A stretch of DNA of 64,000 nt, taken from Trichostrongylus colubriformis. Taxonomy: Eukaryota; Nematoda; Chromadorea; Rhabditida; Trichostrongylidae. Both the position numbers and the translations under genes were made by a program. The notes under the pieces are model-generated. The model was given only the letters and a program-made list of their open reading frames with translations. It was not told the DNA's origin and did not search any database. Shown piece after piece: positions 20,532 through 56,250 of the stretch (positions are counted from its first letter, which is position 1; each line of letters opens with the position of its first letter). Location of the stretch: contig OZ022258.1 of assembly GCA_963978905.1 (NCBI GenBank), positions 39,416,591 to 39,480,590 of the forward strand. The letters run 5' to 3'.

Positions 20532-23500
20532 ATTTTCTTGTGATATGAGGAAGTCTTGTGTCCTTTGTGGGCATATAGGCGACGTAAGCACCATGAAGTA
20601 CATGTCACCCGCTAAGAAGCTAAACCTTGTCATGACCGCCTCACTGTCGTTGATTGGAGTTGTGAATAGAGCAGATGTTGACACTGTGGAGGAAGAGATC
20701 AGTAAGCACAATAGGCGCCTTTGTCACTCACATGTAGCGCAAGCGGTGAGTGAAGGAAGCTTCCTACTGCCGTACTTTTCTCCGATTACGCTCTCATATG
20801 CAGGCTCGATACCTATCTGCTGAAATGGCAGTAACTGGAAAACGCTTTTCGTAGTACGAGGATCGTTCTGCAGGAGGAAGTACTGCATACCTTAGCACTG
20901 CAGATATACCCCCACACCTCGTTGAAGTGATCAATGCGATGAGTAAGGTAGGGCTTTATTTTTTATAGTTGAACTCCTTCCTCGTTTGAAGCCATGTTGC
21001 GCCTGCTGCTGGAGAGGCGCTGGTTAAGGGAATCGTCCACGGAAAAATGAGTTTTTTCGTTATCCATATATTTATGTTGTATTTGCTGAATATGGGTTGC
21101 ATACAAAGTTTCACGCAAAAAAAATGTAAATCCGGCTAAGATACAGCACCACAAGGTCTCGGCCGGGCAGGCGGGGCCTTCGAGCAAGTCTCCACCCTGT
21201 CGTCCGCCGCGGTCGGAGACGCATTATAGGGACAGAAAGTAACGTGAGCCGCTCCACTCTTCGCTACCAACCGTGGCGAACGACGGGACGGGGCCCTTAG
21301 TCGGAGGCTCCGCTCCACCGGCCGAGAATTCGGGGAGCTGCATCTTGACCGGAATCACACTTTTTACGTGGAATTTTGCATGGGCCCGTATTAGACAAAT
21401 ACAACATGAATGTATGGATGATAAAAAAACTCATTTTTCCGTGAACGATCCCTTTAAGCTGGATCCCATTGATAGGAGAACCTTTGCGGGCTCGTTACCC
21501 TTTCCGCTTTGTTTTGCAGGCCGCAGGGACCCGTGATGATTCAGCTGTCTCCCCCCCCCCTCCCACGTCGATCGCAAAAGGTGTCTCTATGGAAATAATC
21601 ATGACAACCTCATGTGTTGAAATTCTTCCATTACTGAAGCCATCATAGACAAAAAATTTCAGGAAAGAAACCTGCAAAACGAGGAAGTATGGCCATAATG
21701 GCCGTCCTCCGCATTACAGTGTGGAAGTAGGCATTGACGAATCTGCGTCTGATGGCTCATGCATAGTTTCGATATCCCTGTCTCCCCTAATGCCTTCACT
21801 CTTGGAACTAGTCGTGCCTCACCTCATTTACCTTCAAAGGAAGCGGTTTGTAGTCTTGTTGTGGTTCGGTAGCAAGATCAGGCCTAGCAGCGAGGAAAAC
21901 TTCCGAAAAATGTGCACAATTCGCGAAAATTTTCCTTCGCAAATTTCATGAAAACTACGACCCTTTTCTCCTTCTCTACGGCGACCCCCCCCCCTCAAGT
22001 CGACATACAGTAGCGCTCAAAAGTCTTCGGCCAAAACTTTTTTCATAACTTTTTTTCTACCTGAACAAATTGGACAAAATTTTAATATGTGGTGCCTGAA
22101 ACTATTGCCAATATTTCTTCTACTTGAGTGCCGCTTGACACTTTTCATGATTTTTTACAAGAATTTACTACAAGACCACCGAAAAAAAGTAAAAGGTTTG
22201 GTCAAGAAAAACGGCTTTCTCTACAAAAACAAAACGAGCGAGCCTCAGAGAACATTAATTTTTTGTAGGAAGACCACGACTTTTGATGACAGCGGCACAG
22301 CGGGACAGCATAGGGATGGCTCTCCAAAAGCAAAAAATTTCACATAACCACGTTACCTTCACCGTTGAGCGCCAAAATAGTATATTAACCCATTCGTGCC
22401 CATGTCAGCCACCGGTGGCTGACAGACGTTTCATGGACCTCCTGCTAACATCCTTCGACATTCAGGGAAGATTTTTGGGTCAAACAACTGCCTGCACCCT
22501 CCTGCTCTTATGCAAGCCATGGGCCGGAGGAAGGGGGCCTGTACCCTTATAAAGACCCCCAAAAAACAAAAAAAGTAGTTTGCACTGAAACTTTGCCCAG
22601 GGAGGTTATTTGGGGTGCTGATTGCGAATATGACGTCCGTTTTTGTCGTTTCCGCCATATTGGTGCAATTTCACCATGTTGGTGCAACAACTAGTTTTCA
22701 ACGAATTCGCTGAAACTTTGCCCAGGGGGTTATTTGGAAAAACGGATGTCATATTCTTGATCAGCACCCCGAATAATCCCCCTAAGCAAAGCTTCAGTGC
22801 AAACTATTTTTTTTGCTTTCTGGGGGTCTCTATAAGGGTACAGCCCCCTTCCTCCGGCCCATGGCTTGCTTGTAACATGACTACTCCAGTTATTTATGCT
22901 ATTCCAAAACTACATAAGTCACCCATCAAATTTAGGTCCATTACAGGAGCAAAAACAAGCAGTTTAAAACCACTTCCCTTGGAGTTAACACGTATACTCA
23001 CTTTTATCAAAACACATTTCATCAATTATAATGATACTATCAAAAGCAGAAATATCAATTTTATAGGCTTTCGGGCAATAGATAACATTAACATAGCAGA
23101 AGAATTGCACAATATTAAAATGGATAACGTTAAACTATTCTCTGCAGACTTCACAAACATGTTCACTAACCTACCACATAACAAAATAATGTCAATATAA
23201 GAGAAATACTCAAAATTTGCTATAAAAATAGTAACAAAAGATACATAGCCACTAATAATCACAGAACTTTTTACACTGATAATAATTCTTACAAAAATTA
23301 TCGCTATTATACATAACAGACATACTCTACTTTATAGATTACTTACTTAACAATAGTTTCTGTAAATTTTCAGAATACATTTTCATTCAAAAAGTTGGAG
23401 TACTACAAGAAAGCAATGTTAGTTCCCTATTAGCAGATTTAACTTTGTCCTATTATGAATACGTTTACTCTCTAAGGCAATTCAAAAGCACCAATTCTAA

Positions 23501-25989
23501 CTTTAAGCCTTTTAGGTATATGGATGACATTTTAGTTCTACACAACACAGATTCTATCACTACTCTTAACAAGCTTAATATGATATACAATAATATATTA
23601 AAATTAGAAACGACACACGAAAATGACTATAATTGTAATTATTTAGACCTAGAAATTTTAATTAAAGACAATAGGATTACTACCAAAATGTATAACAAAA
23701 CAGACAATTTTGAATTCGATTTCATAGAAAGACTACAACATACTTTACTTATAGACAATTACATAATTCTGGATATAAATTAGAGACCTTTCTAACCTGT
23801 CTTACTAGATGCCTGTATCTAAATGATTTTTAAGGTACAAGTTCAAATTAGTTAACCCTAAAGAGCTCCATAACTACTTTATGACTCCTTTATCTGGTTG
23901 ATTTTTAGTGCTCTATCTGTTTAATCGGAACACTATTAAGTTTTTGTCATTAATTATTTACACATTATTTACACATTACTGCTATTACCATAAAGCACTC
24001 ACCACTCTTTGATTCTCTGGATCCATGCTCACAAAGTTTACCGTTCCTATAAGTAACTGTACATGTTGTTTATGATGATCAATATGATGTTAAAATAATG
24101 AGTGAAATGGTTACAAGCATATAAAAAAATCGTCAACGACCCACCTACAACAAAGAATAATCAAAGTAACTCAGAGTCGAATGATAATACTGATTCTAAC
24201 ATTGGTGAATAACATGTGATAACGTTCAATAGTCAAAACAGCTTTCATTTTTCATTTTTCATTTACACTCATGAAAATAGGGAACGGTTGCTTTATGGTG
24301 AGTCATTTTTTTCTCTAAGCAAACAATTGCATAGGCTAACAAATAAAGAAATATTTTTATCTACAACTAACATACATAAATCTGACATAACTTAATACTT
24401 GATTCTTTTTAATTGACTCATACTCAGTTTGACTTACATATTTTTCAGTAAATATTACATAAAAATATTACATAAAACATGCCTATCTCCCTTCCCTTAC
24501 TGATGAGCACAGAGGGAGGTTATCTCTAGGTTTAACCTCCGTCTAAGGGCCCGTGCGAAACGGAGGTCAAACCATTTCTTTGCTCCTTCCCCCCTAAAAT
24601 CTTTTTAAACATGGTTTCTTTGTTTACAATTGCTTATTTCTTTGCATAAGAGCAGGAGGGTGAATAGGCACCTCCCCTAACTACATTGACGAAAAAAATA
24701 AAAAAAATACATGAACCACAAAGAAAATCAAAAAAAGGGGCCCGTGGGACCATGACAGCTATGTATGGCTGACAGCAAGGCCCCGTCCGAAACCGGCGCG
24801 GTCGCGAATGGGTTAAGTATGCAGTGTCTCCAAGTACAACATACTAAAATTTCTCTTAGATCGGTGCAGTTGCAAAAAAGTTACAAGTGAAAAACCCAAG
24901 TGAGAGACCATTTCGCCGAAGACTTTTGAGCGCCACTGTAGGTGAAGCTGTCGGCTCGGTGCGAGTTGTTAGCGTTCGTACGTCTATGAGCCGTCTTCCC
25001 AAAAAAGGATTGCCAATCTATATTCATACCTGCTACCTAGTACAAGGTATCACTACGATGTCGATTGACGACTTCTGTAGGAATCAATTAACCGGGGCCT
25101 GAAGTATGTATATCCTCAGCGGTGCATCTCCAAGGATGCGTGGGTGTCAATGGTTTGTCGAGGAAAATTTTGAAAAATGCGACTCCTCCAACCCTAAATA
25201 CAACCGCCCCTCTTCCAACCCGGAAACACGGTCCCCTCTTGTGGTAGATATGAATTCGCTGGCAAAGATGACTATAGTACCGTAAGCATCGCAATATTTT
25301 TTTGAAAGAAATATTTAGAACAATGTCGTCATCACTGCTCGAGATGTATGGTCGTTTATGAATAGCGCTTTGAAGCGTTACCATGGGACTTCACTGTGGC
25401 CCACGGATAACGAGAAGGTACACTAGCAATTTCTCAGATAATCCTTCTTTACCCCTTTCCCTAGTATCTAGAGGTTCAGGATGAGTTGGAAGAGACTGTG
25501 CACAGTGTCGGCACTGCAAGAACATCTATTTCAATGGAGCCGTTCAAGGTGGACATAGGTGCCGACTGTGGTACGAGAATAATCGAGGAAGACGTAAATG
25601 TGACATGCTCTACGATTACCGAGGTTCCGTGAACACAAGTATGACTGTTGAGCTGACAAAACAACTCAGTTCAGATTTCTGAATACACGCCCAGCATTAG
25701 CGATTCGGAATGCAGCTCATCATCAACGTCACACGACCTTGGACAAACGGATGCAGTTGATTCACGGAAGTATTATTTGGTGAATGGATCGATGCTGATG
25801 AAGCTGTTCCAATTTTGTCCCGATTGCGGGCAACGGCTGCACAAGGCGCAGTTGAAAGCAGTCGGGACCGCTGCCGTGGTTGAATTTGTTTGTAGGCGTT
25901 GCCTTATTCAGCGACCACCCGTGAAAACGTGGAGGAGCCAGGAGGAGGTCGTACCGAGAGACAAGATTCGTACAAAGACTTGTAAATAA
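20532..25989 (+). CDS. LIN-15-like / paired-CxxC nematode protein, with in-frame TAG
   Basis: Eight exons fit in phase: 20532-20745, 20804-20947, 21520-21580, 21663-21726, 25248-25281, 25319-25417, 25474-25623, 25675-25989. Exon 1 encodes RKSCVLCGH..CHSHVAQA, a CxxC...CxxxH layout with the hydrophobic helix LNLVMTASLSLIGVV between, as in LIN-15A/B-type modules. The last exon, after an acidic Ser-rich stretch, encodes KLFQFCPDCGQRL..EFVCRRC..TWRSQ, a paired CxxC domain common in nematode and THAP-associated proteins; both would bind zinc and probably act with chromatin (inference). The fourth intron (3.5 kb) hosts a transposon nest. Exon 2 has an in-frame TAG at 20852-20854 with reading frame resuming at once, so it is a nonsense allele, sequence error or early pseudogene. 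ATG 20545 is the first Met; more 5' exons are possible. AATAAA lies at 26201. Confidence 0.6.
21028..21453. mobile_element. TTAA-flanked palindromic MITE, copy 3 (diverged)
   Basis: TTAA on both sides (21024-21027, 21454-21457). Ends GGGAATCGTCCACGG and CGTGAACGATCCC. Same body order as the copies at 9867 and 52555 but with many substitutions, so older. It sits in the second intron of the LIN-15-like gene. Confidence 0.75.
22480..22870. mobile_element. Fold-back element inside the TTAA element
   Basis: GCCATGGGCCGGAGGAAGGGG near 22515 is inverted at 22840-22870 (CCCCTTCCTCCGGCCCATGGC). CTTTATAAAGACCCCC and AGTTTGCACTGAAAC-type blocks are also mirrored. Its core shares the GCTGAAACTTTGCCCAGGG module with the element at 15297-16032. 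Confidence 0.65.
22878..23783 (+). pseudogene. Penelope-like reverse transcriptase fragment
   Basis: Broken frame. 22878-23200 reads VIYAIPKLHKSPIKFRSITG, then LFSADFTNMFTNLPH (RT motif A region). After stops and a shift, 23407-23783 reads SSLLADLTLSYYEYVYS, then FRYMDDILVL (motif C, YMDD). The KLHK..KFR start, the LADL.L..YE motif and YxDD order match Penelope-like elements better than LTR or LINE reverse transcriptases. No GIY-YIG endonuclease was seen. The region is markedly AT-rich relative to its flanks. Confidence 0.65.
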
Positions 25990-26959
25990 ATTGGTAAATT
26001 ATGCTGAGCGAAGAGCGCATTGGATACTATTCTGCAAGGAAGGAAAGCAATCCAATTAAGTTTCACACCGATTGAAGGTCCTGGATGGAAAAATCGGACA
26101 ACGCTTTCAATTAGAGACAGATCAGTCTGTCGAATAAAGGCAAAGGGCGAAAGGATTTGGTTGAAGGCAGAGGTGTTTAGGGAAATCTGAAGAAAAACGG
26201 AATAAAATGGTGAAAAGCCTAAGAAACGAGACCTCTGCTCTTCACGTTCGCTTCCTTGCTCGAAATGTTTTTCGCAACTTCGCACCGCTGGAGAGTGGCT
26301 GAAACCTCATCGATCTGTGTGCGATGCGAATACGCACACCTCTCACCTGTCGCACAGGATCAAGCCTAACCAGTCGAGTATGTCTATAGGTTTGGCGAAG
26401 GCCGCAGACATGACATGCAGTAGACGCCCGCTGCCCCAACTGTTAGAGAATTCACGGCGCGTCTTTTGCCGCCTGTTGCGTCGTGCATAATGTTCTTGAA
26501 CCCCACCTCTGTTTCGTAGAGCTCTCTGGCCACCGAAATTGTATTAGGTCATAGAAAAAGTTCTGGCCGGTATATCACGTTCACGAGATAAATGCAAATT
26601 GCAAAGCACGTCCACCTAGATCCCTCACTTATTGTGCTCCGTAGATAAGCAAAAATTGCTCCTCCCGGGTATGGGTTTCCCTCAGAATTTTATAATATTT
26701 TTGCATTGTTAGGAAAGTTTCAAAGTACAGCAAAAGAGACACTTTTTTGGCTGAATTCACTTCACGTGTTCTAATTTGGTCAAGGAGAAGTGGAGGCAAC
26801 ATTTCAAGCTTGTGCGCTGCAGGTGGAGGAGGCAAAGCATTGGATGGAACAGTTCGTCCGTGGTCTTAGAAGTGCAGAAATGTGAATAAGTTGAGTAACA
26901 CTCGCACTCCCTACATTTTCTCTTCTTCCTCTGCCATAGAGGGCCGAAAATACGTGCTC

Positions 26960-28075
26960 CTACGTTTTCGATGGAGCTTTTTCAACTGTACAAATTGGCA
27001 CTGCTTCTTATTGAAACGCCTAAGGGCACTAGTAGAGGTGAGGGAAAATTGAGATCTGGGAGTACATGTTCTCTGAAAACGCTTCTACTTCAGAGGGCGT
27101 CATATGTAGCGAAAATTGCATTAGAAAATGCGGCTTGGGGTCTTATAACGACCCCGCAGCTCGGCATGCCGTTATGCGGTTATGCGGCGTAGGGAGTCGC
27201 CGTCGAGGGGCGGGACAACAATCGCTTCCGGCTGATTTGGACTCTGGCCTGTCTTCAGTCCACTCCGGCTAGAGACTCAGAGGACTAGAGAGAAGGGACA
27301 TTTCCGGGTTCCTATTTCTCGTTTTTTTCGCCGTTTTATGTCCTTCTTTCTCTACTGTATACAGCTGAGCACCTCTACTTCCATAATCCCCCAGTTTGCC
27401 CAATTGCCTCCCGGTGTCTCTAACTGTGTGCTGTTTCTAAGGCTTACAAATGCAGTAAGCAGCAAAAAAAAAAGCGCTTTCGGTATCTTCCCTTCCTCGC
27501 CTGCCATGAAGATTGAAGAGCATATTTATTCAAGTATTCAATAGAGCTCTGCAAGATAGTTCCACTTGTCTTTTGAGTACTTTCAAAGTTTAATATTTCT
27601 GAGGCTTAGAAATTGGGCACTCAGCAAAAACCTACCCGCTCTTTTTCACCAAAAATCGAAATTTTATCAAATACTTTCATGGGACAAGAAAACCTTCAAT
27701 TGTAGGGATAGATTGATAGACGATGTCTTTTTCTCATTCTATTTCATCTGACGTGGTAAGGTCAGCTTTTTTGAACCACGATGCGCCAAAAGTGCAGATT
27801 TTTGCGTATTCATTTCTGTACCTTCAAAGCAACAGTCGATCAAACAATCAAAAGCAAATGGAGCTAGTCTGTAGAGCTGAAAAAGCTTTATCAAAAAGTA
27901 TGCGCATACATTTTTTACCTTGAGGCAGTCGAATAAGAGGAAATGTCGAGAGTGCGGATTTTTGCCTTCGGATTACTTCATTCCTAAACATCATAAATAT
28001 TAAGCAGTCAAAATCGAAAAACAACTAGCAACGTGTTCTAGAGTACAAAAGGCTCTATCGAACAGAACGCAGCGA
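26960..28075. repeat. CGATAGAGCTT-family fold-back repeat, copy 2
   Basis: CGTTTTCGATGGAGCTTTTTCA at 26962 is matched by inverted TGTAGAGCTGAAAAAGCTTTATC at about 27870 and TTCTAGAGTACAAAAGGCTCTATCG at about 28035. GGCTTACAAATGCAG and GCACTCAGCAAAAACC blocks parallel the copy at 7855-8775. 26000-26950 shows no recognisable feature. Confidence 0.6.
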
Positions 28076-28759
28076 ATCTAGAGAAAAAAAAACGGCGGGA
28101 ATCTATTCTTCGACCCCATTTACAGTAACGAATTTATTTGGTTGGTTTTTCAATGGTTTTCAGTCATAACTTTTTCTTCTGAACCAGTCCAAGCGAAATT
28201 TCAGTATGTTTTACCTGAGGTTAGTGCATATGTGGTATGTTGCTGTGACACGAAACGGTGCGAGATGGTGGTCACATGCATGTTTTTGTTTGTACACCAG
28301 CATTTCCAAGTTCCCACGCTTACTATATCTCAACATTTTTCCTACTGGAACCTATCCTTGACGCTTCACTTGGGTCAGCGCTAGTGCGTTTAAGGTAATT
28401 GTTGGGAGAGCGGAAACCCATCAACGTGTACGTGAGGCGACAGTGAAGACGGAAAACCATGAAATGAAGGTGAGGCTATTTCAATTTTCTTTAGGTACCC
28501 ATCGAGCGATATAGTCAATTCTGGGACGATGCGGAGCGGAGGCTCTACAAGTAATGCGCAGCGAAAGGAATGACTTCGCTTTGCCGCTTTTATGCAAGAC
28601 AGACAGATCATTCGCTGCTGAAAGCCGTTACCCTTCTCACGGCTGTAATTCGTCGCTGAGTTTTTTGGAAGGGATAGCATCAAAACCAGATGACAAAGCG
28701 TGGGGAGAGACCAAAATGATGTTGGAATCTACGGATGACGTCTAATCAAGAAACCATTT

Positions 28760-29663
28760 ATGACACCCAGTAATAGAAAACCCAAAATTGACACTGCGCG
28801 GCGCCATCTCACCTGGATTTCAGTGGATAGGGGCAAAGTCCTTTTCACTGATATGAGCAAGCTTAATTGTTCAGAAGTTGTAGGATTTGGTATGCAAGAC
28901 GCCGTTTTGGCGAGGGACTCATTCCGAAGTACACAGAATCCACAGTCAAGCATGGTAGAGGATCTGTAGCGGTGCATGGGGTATTTTCACTGCATTGTGT
29001 GGTTTCCATTTTGAAGATAGACGAAATGATGGAAGGGGAGCTTACAGGAACATGATGATGAACGTCGTATTACCAGGGCGAGAAACAGTATGCCCAGTGG
29101 AGAGATTTTACCGCAAGAGATCGGTCCGAAACACACGTCAACAAAATGAAGGAATCCTTCTAACGCGAGAAAGTCACACTTCTCAGGTGGCCAAGCCAAT
29201 TCCTGGACTTCAATACTTCAATCCGCTAGAAAACATTTAGTAAGAGCTCGAGAAACACTTTCTACTGCCAAATAATAGGAACAGAGAAGAGAATGCGCCC
29301 AACTAGTTAGAGAATAGAACGCCTTGCCTCATACAGTTATTGAGGAGCCCATGGACTTGATGCCGTCCTGAGATGCCGCTGTCAAATTCATGGTATTCCA
29401 ACGAAATATAGATGTTTCTCGCGGTTGCTGGTTCTGTACATCAGAGGAAACCCGTTTTTCCTGACTGAGCTTTCGCGTGTTTTTCGATGGTTTTGTAATA
29501 AACGCTTGTAAAGATCTATAAAAACAGTCCAACGGCACCTAAGTGGTAGCAAATAATCACTGTAGGTTTGGGCACAACACACTAAAATTTTGTCCGATTT
29601 GTCCAAGCAGGAAAAATTTCACGGCAAATAAAGCATTCGGCCGAGGACTTTTGAGCGTTACTG
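28760..29663 (+). pseudogene. Tc1-type transposase remnant with right TIR
   Basis: Fragments in shifting frames match the Tc1 order: GKVLFTDMSK (..FSDESKF..), then YARRRFGEGLIPKYTEST, VKHGRGSVAVHGVFS, and finally a YFNPLENI end near 29240, equal to the catalytic ..DLNPIENL motif. Downstream sequence to 29663 ends GAGGACTTTTGAGCGTTACTG before TA and is homologous to the MITEs at 22008 and 34094. The left terminus was not found. Confidence 0.7.
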
Positions 29664-30284
29664 TATATTTCACCAAGAATCCATATTCAGCGATAACAAG
29701 ATGAGCCATGCCCTTGACTCCTTCTAAATCACATATCAATGCCGACTTCTTATTCCTTCATTCACATCCTACCTTTAGGTGCAAACATAGTAGCAGCTGT
29801 GAAGCATCCCTACTAGTATGAACAAGTGAAGTAGAACGGTGCCGTCTTTGCCGAGGAATTGACAGGCTGGGGTAAGCAGGTCTTTATTGGAGTAGTTAAA
29901 GAAGACCCATCGTCAGTGGGGGGGGTATCTATTCCAACACACGCGAAAATTGGGTTCACCGTATAAGCGGAGAGCGGAGAGTCGCTCCCCCTAAGAGGCT
30001 GGCATCCGACTGGTGTATCATATTGGAAACAATTAGTCGAATTGAATGGTGCTTATTCTATGGCAAAGGATGCAGTAGAAGCCAAGTCATGAGCTCCCGA
30101 AGTTAAATTTGCGATACTGGCTAAAACTTTTCTCGTGATCTAGTAGCACCCGCTGTCCTTAGCCTATTTTGTTCGAAATTAGTATGATCGAACTTCTACC
30201 TCTTTTCAGTGTATACTAGACGTGTTCAGAATGACGTAAAGGTCGAATAAAAGGGTTAAAGGCCCACAAGCCCACAACAGATAA

Positions 30285-30665
30285 CCAGATCAGTGGGTTA
30301 CTTTCTTTTGCAAGTAGGTCCTTGGATAATTGCTCAGACTGCATCTTTGTTGCGGTGCGCAGTGCACCCTCACGGTGTTGGTTGTGCCTGCTTGAACACA
30401 ACCGAGTCACGCCCACCCTAACAAAGAACGCCTGGCCTTGGACGAACAAATCTTCATCGTGGAAACCGCCTTCATCATCATAAAATTACCTTTCATAGCA
30501 AGTTTCCTTCTCTCCCCAATGAGCGCTATTTTGGAAATTCGCCCGTCTAAGACCATGTGTGATTCGGTTGAGTGGGCGTGACTTGATCGCGTTCAAGCAG
30601 GCCAACACCGTGAGGGTGCACCGCGCTGCCGCAACAAAGGTTCAGCCTGAGCGCTTAGCCAAGAA
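30285..30665. mobile_element. Fold-back element with a single-arm relative at 50.5 kb
   Basis: GTTGCGGTGCGCAGTGCACCCTCACGGTGTTGG at 30349 (first part) is inverted at 30603-30640 (GTGA-GGGTGCACCGCGCTGCCGC). A related sequence reads CACCGTGAGGTGGCACGGTG at 50530, and CAAGTAGGTCCTTGGATAA matches inverted TTGTCCAAGGATCTACTTG near 50580. Confidence 0.6.
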
Positions 30666-31024
30666 ACTACCAGTCGCAAGAACGTATGCCAGGAATCTGA
30701 TTTTGTGGGGTGTGCCATGAAGACAGCGTATTCCGTCACATCCAAGATTGAATGCACATTCATATGCCTCCAGTTCTCATTATGCAGATGAATTGCAGGG
30801 AGAATTGCAGTGCAGCTCATCGGAATCTCCTTATTTTCCTGTATCCGTAATCCTCTCCTCCAGGATTCCTCGCCCACATTGTGCTCTGGGTGCAATGAAA
30901 GCTCTTTCCATGTAGTGCATTTCGGGATTGTGTCAAATGGAATACTAGATTTTTGGCAAAGAGTATTGGTTTGACTTTACATGAATGCCCTGTAAACAAC
31001 ACGAAATTTATGAGAACTATCACA

Positions 31025-54585
<23,561 letters not shown>

Positions 54586-54801
54586 TTCACATTTTCTGTT
54601 TCTTTACTTTATGTTCCTCTGAAAATATGAATGACTGAAACTTCTGTACTCACGAGGAAGTATGGCGGTAACCAAAAGAATTCGCGTATCACATCCGTCT
54701 AATAAATCTATAAAGGCAGAGGGGAAAATAGAAAAAGCACCGCTTCCTTCAGCATGGTTCAGCAATCAAATTTTGCATCCGGGAGGGTGAAAACATAACT
54801 A

Positions 54802-55265
54802 TTAGGTTGTCCGGAAAGTTTTCGGACTAATTGCGTTTCATGTCCGGTATTTGTACCTGTCAGCAGCATGTGCGACATATCGTCTCCTGTCCCCAGTAGT
54901 GACTTCGCAATGAATGACAAGAAGATGCTCTACCGGCCAGTTCTGCTTCTACAATACGCTCCGGTAGATCCGCGAACGAGGCCCATCGCTTTCTGCAGAA
55001 AACAACGAAGGGGCAAGCCCCCTGTCGCTCGACGTGCTTCTACTGGTACCACAAGTTCGTCAGCGGTGACGAATCGCTCAAGAAATCTCGACCACAATTA
55101 TAGAACAAACGGCTCGTGCTCTACCTGTGGGGCTCGACCTAACCTTTCTGTACGCCTACTTCAGACCTTACGAATACTCCAAAATCCACGGTACACGATG
55201 TCAATAAAGTTGCTAACTAAACAATGTTCTCCGACGTCAGTCCGAAAACTTTCCGGACAACCTAA
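54802..55265 (+). mobile_element. Internally deleted mariner (464 bp)
   Basis: TA-flanked; TIRs TTAGGTTGTCCGGAAAGTTT and its inverse AAACTTTCCGGACAACCTAA. The left 400 bp are collinear with 61200-61605 of the full-length relative, then jump at CACGATGTC to AATAAAGT of its 3' end. A long frame inside is a leftover of the transposase 5' region and UTR. Confidence 0.85.
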
Positions 55266-55918
55266 TAGTACATTGAATGGAAATCATAGCTCATTGTATG
55301 AACCAAAACACCTTCAAATACCGCTGCGAGTCTGAATGGGTAGGATTTGTGGTGCATTGTCAAAGAGAACGGTCATTCTGAAAGCTCCCTCCTTCTCCCC
55401 CTTTTCTTACAGGTTGCTTCTGTGGATTGGATGTGGGTTTTCGTTATCTGGCACCATCGCATGGAAAAGGTTCATAGGAAGAGAGAAAAGGGAAAAGGGG
55501 TTATCGGGGTACATCCATGCCAGAGGGGTGCACGCCTGCTACCCTTTATCTTCAATTCGATGTCTCTTTTGAAAAGTGTTTGAATTGGTGTCCTCTTCTG
55601 TCGTCCCCTGAGGGAACAAATGCAGGAGGCAATCTCCGCTCCACGGGCAAATTCCCTTTACGAGTGTCCATCGTCTACAGCCACCTCCGGAGTCTTATTC
55701 TATTTCAGGAGTTTCACTAATCCCTTACAGATTAACGAAAGCCCTACATATTTCGATGCAGACTATCGTATGCCGTGGAGGTGCGAGCCGATTTATGCTG
55801 TTGTGCAGTCTCCTTGGTGAGTTGAGTCTGGTACAAATATAGAGAGTTCAAGAAAAGCAAAAGCGTTCCTCAGCTAGAGTGCATTTCTTAGAAATGGACA
55901 GCTGGTAGTGTACTTTGC

Positions 55919-56250
55919 GTCATCTTCTCCTTCGTCCGCACCCAGGCTCCACTAGTATCTCTAGAGCGGTGCGTCATCTTTCTCCTTCGTCCGCACCCAG
56001 ACTCCACTAGTACCACTGAAGCGGTGAAAGGTACACGTATTGTATAGCCACGATTGTAAGAAACTAATGGACGGGTGCGGGCCAGGACAATCGAGGTGGG
56101 TCACGTCGACGGAGTTACGAACACGTTTCTTGCGTGGTCCATTCATACATACCGCAGGACACTTGTCATGTATGGTGACCCAGTTCTCATGGAGCGACGA
56201 CCCCTCTGAATCTTCCGATTGGCCGTGAATACTTCCAAAGGGTGTCATTG
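55919..56250. repeat. Short tandem duplication and diverged repeat shared with 43.4 kb
   Basis: TTCGTCCGCACCCAG..CTCCACTAGTA is repeated at 55934 and 55989. The following CAATCGAGGTGGGTCACGTCGACGGAGTTACGA-like stretch resembles ATCCAGGTAGGTCACGGCG..GGCGGAGTTACGA at 43388-43431. 55266-55918 and 56251-57110 show no gene I can support. Confidence 0.45.

Larger units (their letters stand above)
22389..24812. mobile_element. piggyBac-type TTAA element, 2.4 kb, no intact transposase
   Basis: TTAA duplicated at 22385-22388 and 24813-24816. Ends are CCCATTCG.. and ..CGAATGGG, the CCC/GGG start typical of piggyBac elements. Subterminal TGGCTGACAG occurs at both ends, and GCACCCTCCTGCTCTTATGCA on the left pairs with TGCATAAGAGCAGGAGGGTG on the right. 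The interior holds a fold-back element (about 22480-22870) and a Penelope-like RT fragment. No DDE transposase was recognised. Confidence 0.75.
22008..24938. mobile_element. Tc1-derived MITE split by a piggyBac-type insertion
   Basis: Left part 22008-22388 begins CAGTAGCGCTCAAAAGTCTT after TA. Right part 24813-24938 ends CGAAGACTTTTGAGCGCCACTG before TA. Joined, the parts are collinear with the uninterrupted copy at 34094-34609 over their whole length (roughly 500 against 516 bp). The TIR also matches the end of the Tc1 remnant at 29640-29663. Confidence 0.85.

Noticed and set aside
20851..20873. 23-nt intron to remove the TAG in the LIN-15-like gene
   Set aside because: Too short for a nematode intron, and the resulting frame meets another stop.
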